A DNA stretch of 64,000 nt, from positions 1-64,000 of the forward strand of contig JADIZG010000009.1 in the NCBI GenBank assembly GCA_016704895.1, given 5' to 3'. Positions 58,168 to 64,000 of this stretch are shown here, one piece after another (the stretch's first letter is position 1; every line of letters begins with the position of its first letter). The notes below the pieces were generated by a model, which was given only the letters and a program-made list of their open reading frames with translations, was not told the DNA's origin and made no database searches. The translations under genes and the position numbers were made by a program. The DNA is from Betaproteobacteria bacterium. GTDB taxonomy: Bacteria > Pseudomonadota > Gammaproteobacteria > Burkholderiales > Casimicrobiaceae.

Positions 58168-58548
58168 TCACCCGGTCGACTGGCCGCACAGCAGCGCGAT
58201 CAACCCGGCGACCTCGTCGGCCGCCGCATCGAGCTCCGGTCCCGGCGCAGGACGCTTCAGCCTGACGATCAGGTCGTAGGCCTCGATCGCGGGACGGGCG
58301 CGACGCAGCGCTTCGCGGACCTTGCGCTTGAACCGGTTGCGATCGACCGCGCGAGGCAGCGCCTTGCGGCCGACCACGAGGCCGGCGCGTCCGGGCGTTC
58401 GCGCCGCGCTCGCGGCTACGAGTTCGATCCATCGGCCCTGGCGGCGACGCCCGCGGCGAAAAAGCGCCTCGAACGTCCCGATCCCGGTCAGGCGATAGCG
58501 TCGCTCGCCCGCGGGCGGGCGGCCGGGAGGGTGGGGAGGAACGATCAG
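58168..58548 (-). CDS. rnpA: Ribonuclease P protein component, start uncertain
   Basis: The frame encodes RYRLTGIGTFEALFRRGRRR, GRAGLVVGRKALPRAVDRNR and FKRKVREALRR, the RnpA core including the RNR signature. RnpA binds the RNase P RNA and aids pre-tRNA cleavage. No ATG, GTG or TTG exists in frame between the rpmH stop and the RnpA core. The coordinates use a CTG (58546-58548) overlapping the rpmH stop. The only canonical in-frame start is GTG at 58719, upstream of rpmH, which would give 183 residues and enclose rpmH completely, as known in Thermus. A start-region indel is the third option. Confidence 0.85.
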   Translation of the reverse strand: MIVPPHPPGRPPAGERRYRLTGIGTFEALFRRGRRRQGRWIELVAASAARTPGRAGLVVGRKALPRAVDRNRFKRKVREALRRARPAIEAYDLIVRLKRPAPGPELDAAADEVAGLIALLCGQSTG

Positions 58549-58679
58549 GCGGAGAGCCGGACTCGGCCCTTGGCGCGACGCGCCGAGAGCACCTTTCGCC
58601 CGCCGACGGTCTTCATGCGGGCCCGAAAGCCGTGGTTCCGCGCGCGGCGGATCTTCGAGGGTTGGAACGTGCGTTTCAT
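58545..58679 (-). CDS. rpmH: 50S ribosomal protein L34
   Basis: The 44-residue protein reads MKRTFQPSKIRRARNHGFRA then RMKTVGGRKVLSARRAKGRV and ends RLSA, a textbook L34. It is the first gene to the left of the origin, on the minus strand, followed by rnpA. A strong sequence-specific ribosome site is not obvious; the ATG at 58679 is fixed by the conserved start. Confidence 0.97.
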   Translation of the reverse strand: MKRTFQPSKIRRARNHGFRARMKTVGGRKVLSARRAKGRVRLSA

Positions 58680-59053
58680 GGCGTTTCCGATCGCGGTCCG
58701 AAGTTCTGGCCCGGCGCACCCGTGCCTGCCCGGGGTGGCTGGGGGAAAAGCCTTGTATTAGAACGCGTTGATGCCGTTTCTGTCAAGGAAGGCCCCAGCG
58801 GCGGACCCGCGGGCGCGAAGACGCGAGCATTCACTATCGCGGCGGAGGCGTCCCGGCGTCCGGGACCCCGGCCGGCCGGCGCGAACCCGGCCGATCTGTG
58901 GATAACTGCCGCCCCCCCCGCTAGAATGTGCATAACCGCGGGCGCCCCGCCCGAGGTCAGACCATCCGGCGGGGCGCCCGTCCGTTTTTCCGCAAGGCCG
59001 CCTCCGGGGAACCCCAGGCACAAGAACGGCCGGCGCACGAAGCCACCCACACG
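58680..59053. other. Putative replication origin oriC, rpmH-dnaA gap
   Basis: This 374-base gap between divergent rpmH and dnaA is where many proteobacteria have oriC. It has no gene on either strand. It contains two DnaA boxes 30 bases apart (58897-58905 and 58927-58935), and gene direction switches here. The AT-richest part is near 58750-58790 (CTTGTATTAGAACGCGTTGA), a weak candidate for the unwinding element. Few consensus boxes are visible, so a further part may lie in the dnaA-dnaN gap. Promoters of rpmH and dnaA must also lie here. Confidence 0.65.
58897..58935. promoter_or_regulatory. Two DnaA boxes
   Basis: TGTGGATAA at 58897-58905 is the exact complement of TTATCCACA, the strongest DnaA box. 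TGTGCATAA at 58927-58935 is the complement of TTATGCACA, which fits TTATNCACA. Both have the same orientation and are about three helical turns apart. They may serve initiation and dnaA autoregulation, as they lie about 120-160 bases before the dnaA start. Confidence 0.8.
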
Positions 59054-60477
59054 ATGTCCGTATCCTCCCCGACGCCCGCCGCCTGGACGGCCTGCCTGTC
59101 CGTGTTCGAGCGCGAGCTCACGCCCCAGCAGTTCGCCACGTGGATCCGGCCGCTCGCGGTCGAGCCGGGCGAGGGCAGCCTGAGGCTGCGAGCCCCCAAC
59201 CGGTTCGTCCTCCAATGGGTCAAGGACCGGTTCGGCAGCAGGATCGCGGCGGTCGCCAGGGAGGCCGCGGGCGTCCCGCTCGCCATCGAATACTCTGTCG
59301 CGGACCCGGCCTCCGCGCCCCCGTCCCGGCCATCGACGCGATCGTCGAGACCGCGCCACCGGACGACGAGGCGTCGTCCGACGAGCCCCCACCGGCCCCG
59401 GAGATCGCGCCGGCGCCGCAGCGGACGCGCCCGGCTTCCGTCGTTCCGCGCCGGATCGAACCCACGAGCCTGAACGGCACGTTCACGTTCGACTCGTTCG
59501 TGACCGGCAAGGCCAACCAGCTCGCCCGCGCGGCCGGCATCCAGGTCGCCGAGCACCCGACGTCGTACAACCCGCTGTTCGTCTATGGCGGCGTGGGGCT
59601 GGGCAAGACCCACCTGATCCAGGCGATCGGTCACGACATCCTGAAGCGCGAGCCCAACGCGAACATCCGCTACATCCATGCGGAGACCTACGTCTCCGAC
59701 GTCGTGCGGGCCTACCAGCACAAGGCCTTCGACGAGTTCAAGCGCTACTACCGGTCGCTCGACCTGCTCCTCATCGACGACATCCAGTTCTTCGGCGGCA
59801 AGAGCCGCACGCAGGAAGAGTTCTTCTACCTGTTCAACACGCTCATCGAAGGGCACAAGCAGGTCGTCATCACCTGCGACTCCTACCCGAAGGAGATCGC
59901 GGGCATCGAGGAGCGGCTGATCTCCCGGTTCGGCTGGGGCCTCACCGTGGCGCTGGAGCCGCCCGAGCTCGAGATGCGCGTCGCGATCCTGCTCGCGAAG
60001 GCCCATCAGTCCCGCGTGCGCCTCGACGAGCAGGTCGCCTTCTTCGTCGCCAAGCACATCCGCAGCAACGTGCGCGAGCTCGAAGGGGCGCTCAAGCGCA
60101 TCATCGCCTACGCGAACTTCCACGGGCAGGAGATCTCGCTCGCGCTCACCAAGGACGCGCTGCGCGACCTGCTCGCGGTCCAGAACCGCCAGATCTCGAT
60201 CGAGAACATCCAGAAGACGGTCGCCGACTACTACAAGATCCGGCCCTCCGAGATGCACTCGAAGAAGCGGTCGCGCGCGATCGCGAGGCCGCGCCAGGTG
60301 GCGATGGCGCTCGCCAAGGAGCTGACGCAACTGTCGCTGCCCGAGATCGGCAGCAACTTCGGCGGACGCGACCACACGACGGTGCTCCACGCCTGCCGGC
60401 AGATCGCAAAGCTGCGCGAGAGCCTCCCGGAAATGAACCACGACGTGAATTTCCTGCTCCAGGTGCTGCGAAGCTGA
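59054..60477 (+). CDS. dnaA: Chromosomal replication initiator DnaA, frame break
   Basis: Domain I (WTACLSVFERELTPQQFATW, then IRPLAVEPGEG) lies in one frame up to EYSVADPA. The linker, the AAA+ domain (FTFDSFVTGKANQLARAA, P-loop GGVGLGKTHLIQ, Walker B LLLIDDIQFF) and domain IV with the DnaA signature GGRDHTTVLHACRQI lie in another. The break is at about 59310-59335, with a five-C run at 59318-59322. Joined length is about 474 residues. DnaA binds the boxes in the upstream gap and opens oriC. The gene is essential and conserved on both sides, so the break is probably an assembly indel. Confidence 0.94.
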
Positions 60478-60714
60478 TCCCGCGGTCGCGCCTTTCCGGG
60501 GTCGGGAGCGGCTGGAAGGCAGGGGGTTTTTGACCTATAATTTGTGGGTTAAACGGAAATTTCCCCGGTTTCCGGGACCGTCCCCAAAACATCCACAGAC
60601 GACCCTGCCTTCATCCCGTCCGGGATACCGTCGCCAACCTGCTGATTGGTCGAGGAAACAGGCACTTCTCCCCGCTTCGGGGCGGTCCTTATTAACGAAT
60701 CCTAGTCTTTGACA
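60478..60714 (+). promoter_or_regulatory. dnaA-dnaN gap with candidate promoter
   Basis: This 237-base gap is AT-richer than the surroundings. TATAAT lies at 60536-60541, with only a weak -35 (TGGAAG, 60513-60518) 17 bases before. Imperfect DnaA-box-like words are TTTGTGGGTTAA (about 60541-60552) and ACATCCACA (about 60589-60597). A hairpin CCCCGCTTCGGGG lies near 60668-60680. It probably holds a dnaN promoter, and could be a second part of the origin. Confidence 0.4.
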
Positions 60715-61818
60715 ATGCAACTCAAACAGATCGCACGCGACGCGCTGCTGAAGCCGCTCCAGGCGGTATCGGGGATCGTCGAACGACGGCACACGCTGCC
60801 GATCCTCGCGAACGTGCTGATCGAGCCGAAGGACGGCGCGCTCGAGCTCACCGCGACCGACCTCGAGATGCAGATCACCGCACTGGCCGACTGCGAGGCC
60901 AAGGCCGGCGCCGCGACGACGGTGTCGGCCCGCAAGCTCCACGATCTCCTGCGCGCGCTGCCGGACGACGCGACGCTCAACATCGACGTCTCCGGCAGCC
61001 GGATGACGGTGCGCGCGGGGCGCTCGCGCTTCAACCTGCAGACGCTCGCGTCCGGCGATTACCCGCGGATCAGCCTCGGGCAGGACAAGCTGCAGTCGCT
61101 CTCGCTGCCGCAGAAGGACCTCCGCGCGCTCTTCCGCCTGGTCGAGTTCGCGATGGCGCAGCAGGACATCCGCTACTACCTGAACGGGATGCTGCTGGTG
61201 ATCGACCGCGGGTCGCTGCAGGCGGTCGCGACCGACGGGCACCGGCTTTCCTGGGCGAGCCTCGCCGTCGACGGCGAGTTCACGCGGCAGGAGGTGATCC
61301 TGCCCCGCAAGACCGTGCTAGAGCTCGGCAAGCTGCTGACCGACAGCGACGACCCGGTCTCGATCGACATTCTCGCGAACCAGGTGCGCTTCCGCTTCGC
61401 GAACGTCGAGCTCGTGTCGAAGGTCGTGGACGGCAAGTTCCCCGACTTCAACCGCGTGATCCCGGTGGGACACACGAAGTCGATCACGCTCGACCGCAGC
61501 GTCCTGCTCGCGGCGCTCCAGCGCGCCGCGATCCTCGCGAACGAGAAGTTCCGGGGCGTGCGGCTGGTGCTCGGTCCCGACCACCTGAAGATCATCTGCT
61601 CGAACGCGGAGCAGGAAGAGGCCGAGGAAGAGCTCGAGGTCGCCTACAAGGGCGAGACGCTCGACATCGGCTTCAACATCACCTATCTGCTCGGCGTGCT
61701 GCAGAACATCGAGAGCGCCGAGGTCGCCCTCGCGTTCGGCGATGCGAACTCGAGCGCGCTGGTCACGATTCCCGGCCGCGACGACTTCAAGTACGTCGTG
61801 ATGCCGATGCGCATCTGA
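60715..61818 (+). CDS. dnaN: DNA polymerase III beta subunit (sliding clamp)
   Basis: The 367-residue protein begins MQLKQIARDALLKPLQAVSG and contains RRHTLPILANVLIE, LTATDLEMQITA, RSRFNLQTLASGDYP, ATDGHRLSWAS and the C-terminal DFKYVVMPMRI, all beta-clamp hallmarks. It forms the ring that tethers polymerases to DNA. TTG two codons upstream (60709) is an alternative start, but ATG at 60715 gives the usual N-terminus. It lies between dnaA and gyrB in the common order; intact. Confidence 0.97.
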   Translation: MQLKQIARDALLKPLQAVSGIVERRHTLPILANVLIEPKDGALELTATDLEMQITALADCEAKAGAATTVSARKLHDLLRALPDDATLNIDVSGSRMTVRAGRSRFNLQTLASGDYPRISLGQDKLQSLSLPQKDLRALFRLVEFAMAQQDIRYYLNGMLLVIDRGSLQAVATDGHRLSWASLAVDGEFTRQEVILPRKTVLELGKLLTDSDDPVSIDILANQVRFRFANVELVSKVVDGKFPDFNRVIPVGHTKSITLDRSVLLAALQRAAILANEKFRGVRLVLGPDHLKIICSNAEQEEAEEELEVAYKGETLDIGFNITYLLGVLQNIESAEVALAFGDANSSALVTIPGRDDFKYVVMPMRI

Positions 61819-61943
61819 TCGCCGACAGGTGATCCGCCGCTCGTACGCGACACGCCTCCCGCGAGGGACCGCGTGCCCGCCGGGCGCCACGCGAGCCGTC
61901 GACGACGGCCGCGGCAAACGTTTTCGATGAAGGTTCGCCACGC

Positions 61944-64000
61944 ATGACCCCAGCAATGCCCAAGCCGCAACCCGTCACCTCCGATTACGACTCGTCGAGC
62001 ATCCAGGTCCTGAAGGGCCTCGACGCGGTGCGCAAGCGTCCCGGCATGTACATCGGCGACACGTCCGACGGCAGCGGACTGCACCACATGGTGTTCGAGG
62101 TGCTGGACAACGCGATCGACGAGGCGCTCGGCGGCTGGTGCGACGAGATCAAGGTCGTCATCCACGCCGACAACTCGGTGTCGGTCATCGACAACGGCCG
62201 CGGCATCCCGACCGACGTCAAGGACGACGACGAGGCGAAGCGCTCGGCCGCCGAGATCGTGATGACCGAGCTGCACGCCGGCGGCAAGTTCGACCAGAAC
62301 AGCTACAAGGTGTCGGGCGGCCTGCACGGCGTCGGCGTGTCGGTCGTCAACGCGCTTTCCGACTGGCTCAAGCTGCGCATCTGGCGCGACGGCAAGTTCC
62401 ACCAGATGGAATTCCGGCGCGGCGATGCGGTGGCGCCGCTCGTGGTGACCGGCAGCACCGACCGGCGCGGCACCGAGGTGCACTTCATGGCCTCGACCGA
62501 GACCTTCGGGCGGATCGAGTACCACTACGAGATCCTCGCCAAGCGCATCCGCGAGCTGTCGTTCCTCAACAACGGCGTGAAGATCGAGCTTCTCGACCAG
62601 CGCGACGGGAAGAGCGAGAACTTCGCCTACGGCGGCGGCGTCAAGGGGTTCGTCGAGTACATGAACCGGGCGAAGTCCGTGCTGCACCCGCGCATCTTCC
62701 ACGCGATCGGCGAGAAGGACGGCACGACCGTCGAGGTCGCGATGCAGTGGAACGACAGCTACGCCGAGAACGTGCTGTGCTTCACCAACAACATCCCGCA
62801 GCGCGACGGCGGAACGCACCTGACCGGCCTGCGGCAGGCGATGACCCGCACGCTCAACAGCTACATAGAGAAGGAAGAGGTCGCGAAGAAGGCGAAGGTC
62901 GAGACTTCCGGCGACGACATGCGCGAGGGCCTGTGCTGCGTGCTGTCGATCAAGGTGCCCGAGCCCAAGTTCTCGAGCCAGACCAAGGACAAGCTCGTGT
63001 CCTCCGAGGTGCAGCCGATCGTCCAGGAAGTCGTGAGCGCGAAGCTCGCCGAGTTCCTGCTCGAGTATCCGGCCGACGCGAAGATCATCTGCGGCAAGAT
63101 CGTCGAGGCGGCGCGCGCCCGTGAGGCGGCGCGCAAGGCGCGCGAGCTGACGCGACGCAAGGGCGTGCTCGACGGCATGGGCCTGCCCGGCAAGCTCGCC
63201 GACTGCCAGGAGCGTGACCCGTCGCTCTGCGAGATCTACCTGGTCGAGGGCGATTCGGCGGGAGGCTCGGCGAAGCAGGGTCGCGACCGCAAGTTCCAGG
63301 CGATCCTCCCGCTGCGCGGCAAGATCCTGAACGTCGAGCGTGCGCGCATCGACAAGGTGATCAGCTCGCAGGAGATCGTGACGCTGATCACGGCGCTCGG
63401 CACCGGGTTCGGCAAGGACGACTACAACCCGGACAAGCTGCGCTACCACCGCGTCATCATCATGACCGACGCGGACGTCGACGGCTCGCACATCCGCACG
63501 CTGCTGCTCACGTTCTTCTACCGCCAGATGCGCGAGCTCGTCGAGCGCGGCCACATCTACATCGCGCAGCCGCCGCTCTACCGGGCCAAGCAGGGGCGCG
63601 AGGAGGTCTATCTCAAGGACGAGCACGAGCTGAAGCAGCACCTGCTCAAGGTCGCGCTGAAGGGCGCCGAGCTCGTCCCCGCGGCGGGCGCGCAGGCGCT
63701 CGCCGTCGACACGCTTTCGTCGGTCGCGCGCGAGTACCTGCTCGCGGAAGCGGTGGTCGAACGGATGTCGCGCGTCGTCGATCCGGCGGTGCTCTACGCG
63801 CTGCTGGCGGGCGCGAAGGTCGACCTCTCGACCGAGACCGCGGCGAACCGCAGCGCCAGCGCGCTCGCGGAGGCGGTCGCCGATCCCGAGGTCACGGTCG
63901 TGGCGCGCTACGACGCCGCGAGCGAAAGCCGCCGGCTCGTCATCGTGCGCCGTCACCACGGAACGCCGCACACGACCGTGCTCGACACCGATTTCCTCGA
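61944..64000 (+). CDS. gyrB: DNA gyrase subunit B, truncated by the window end
   Basis: An open frame runs from ATG 61944 (GAAGG about ten bases upstream) to the end of the window: about 685 residues without a stop. It has the GHKL ATPase motifs (IQVLKGLDAVRKRPGMYIGD, HMVFEVLDNAIDEALGG, VIDNGRGIP, GGLHGVGVSVVNALS), the transducer, and the TOPRIM domain with YLVEGDSAGGSAKQGRDRKF and IIMTDADVDGSHIRTLLL. The C-terminal tail lies beyond the window. It includes the extra segment after TOPRIM found in proteobacterial GyrB. It introduces negative supercoils together with GyrA. No frame break in the visible part. Confidence 0.97.
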   Translation, partial: MTPAMPKPQPVTSDYDSSSIQVLKGLDAVRKRPGMYIGDTSDGSGLHHMVFEVLDNAIDEALGGWCDEIKVVIHADNSVSVIDNGRGIPTDVKDDDEAKRSAAEIVMTELHAGGKFDQNSYKVSGGLHGVGVSVVNALSDWLKLRIWRDGKFHQMEFRRGDAVAPLVVTGSTDRRGTEVHFMASTETFGRIEYHYEILAKRIRELSFLNNGVKIELLDQRDGKSENFAYGGGVKGFVEYMNRAKSVLHPRIFHAIGEKDGTTVEVAMQWNDSYAENVLCFTNNIPQRDGGTHLTGLRQAMTRTLNSYIEKEEVAKKAKVETSGDDMREGLCCVLSIKVPEPKFSSQTKDKLVSSEVQPIVQEVVSAKLAEFLLEYPADAKIICGKIVEAARAREAARKARELTRRKGVLDGMGLPGKLADCQERDPSLCEIYLVEGDSAGGSAKQGRDRKFQAILPLRGKILNVERARIDKVISSQEIVTLITALGTGFGKDDYNPDKLRYHRVIIMTDADVDGSHIRTLLLTFFYRQMRELVERGHIYIAQPPLYRAKQGREEVYLKDEHELKQHLLKVALKGAELVPAAGAQALAVDTLSSVAREYLLAEAVVERMSRVVDPAVLYALLAGAKVDLSTETAANRSASALAEAVADPEVTVVARYDAASESRRLVIVRRHHGTPHTTVLDTDFL

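Noticed and set aside
59054..60477. Calling dnaA a pseudogene or moving its start to the downstream frame
   Set aside because: Domain I is clearly encoded in the first frame and domains II-IV in the next; a shortened DnaA without domain I is unlikely.
62138..63124. Second plus-strand frame inside gyrB
   Set aside because: Out-of-frame translation of gyrB; the gyrB frame itself is continuous from 61944 to the window end.

Overview
The window is the replication-origin neighbourhood of a high-G+C betaproteobacterial chromosome. Support for that placement: the order rpmH-rnpA-yidD-yidC-mnmE on one side and dnaA-dnaN-gyrB on the other; an mnmG-rsmG-parA-parB cluster; a complete atpIBEFHAGDC operon; two near-perfect parS sites; glmU, an Lrp-type regulator and glmS together; and TctABC/Bug transport, MmgE/PrpD, DUF3141 and Bug-family genes typical of Burkholderiales-like genomes. 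Most genes left of about 58.7 kb are on the minus strand and dnaA-dnaN-gyrB are on the plus strand, so most genes point away from the origin in the dnaA-rpmH gap. The species is not identifiable from the sequence alone.

Layout. 0.1-0.8 kb: a higBA toxin-antitoxin pair. 0.8-5 kb: glmS, an Lrp/AsnC regulator, a small Cys-rich protein, glmU. 5.2-9.1 kb: a solitary ParA-type ATPase, an 80-aa conserved protein, then a kinase-like protein, a 109-aa unknown and a divergent enolase in tight succession. 9.1-13.9 kb: HAD phosphatase, glpD, an M20 amidohydrolase, an AI-2E/PerM transporter. 13.9-20.3 kb: a SAM methyltransferase and an operon resembling itaconate catabolism (hydratase, acyl-CoA dehydrogenase, class III CoA-transferase, MmgE/PrpD, CitE-like lyase). 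20.4-27 kb: fumC, ackA, a MaoC-Pta fusion and DUF3141. 27.1-35.6 kb: a PhnD-like binding protein and the ATP synthase operon. 35.7-39.5 kb: a MoaD-like protein with a BNR-repeat protein, a peroxiredoxin, and a copper cluster (CusF, DUF411, decayed cupredoxin). 39.5-44 kb: parB, parA, rsmG, mnmG. 44-47.2 kb: an EamA transporter flanked by the parS sites, and GTP-type PEP carboxykinase. 47.4-52.3 kb: trans-aconitate methyltransferase, AbrB and tctABC. 52.4-64 kb: mnmE, a TPR-GGDEF diguanylate cyclase, yidC, yidD, rnpA, rpmH, the origin, dnaA, dnaN and the first two thirds or more of gyrB.

Two features cut across the window. First, more than a dozen reading frames, several in genes expected to be essential (glmS, mnmE, yidC, dnaA), are broken by single-base-scale shifts while both halves stay conserved. 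Residual indel errors in the assembly explain this better than widespread gene decay, so such genes are entered as CDS over their full span with the break position given. Second, several short palindromic repeats of REP type sit at gene ends and in places supply the stop codon or the last residues of the adjacent gene.

Metabolically the region ties amino-sugar precursor supply (glmS/glmU), ATP synthesis, chromosome replication and partition, tRNA modification (mnmE/mnmG) and tricarboxylate or C5-dicarboxylate use (tctABC, tam, itaconate-type operon, fumC) to acetyl-CoA and acetate handling (pta, ackA) and gluconeogenesis (pckG).
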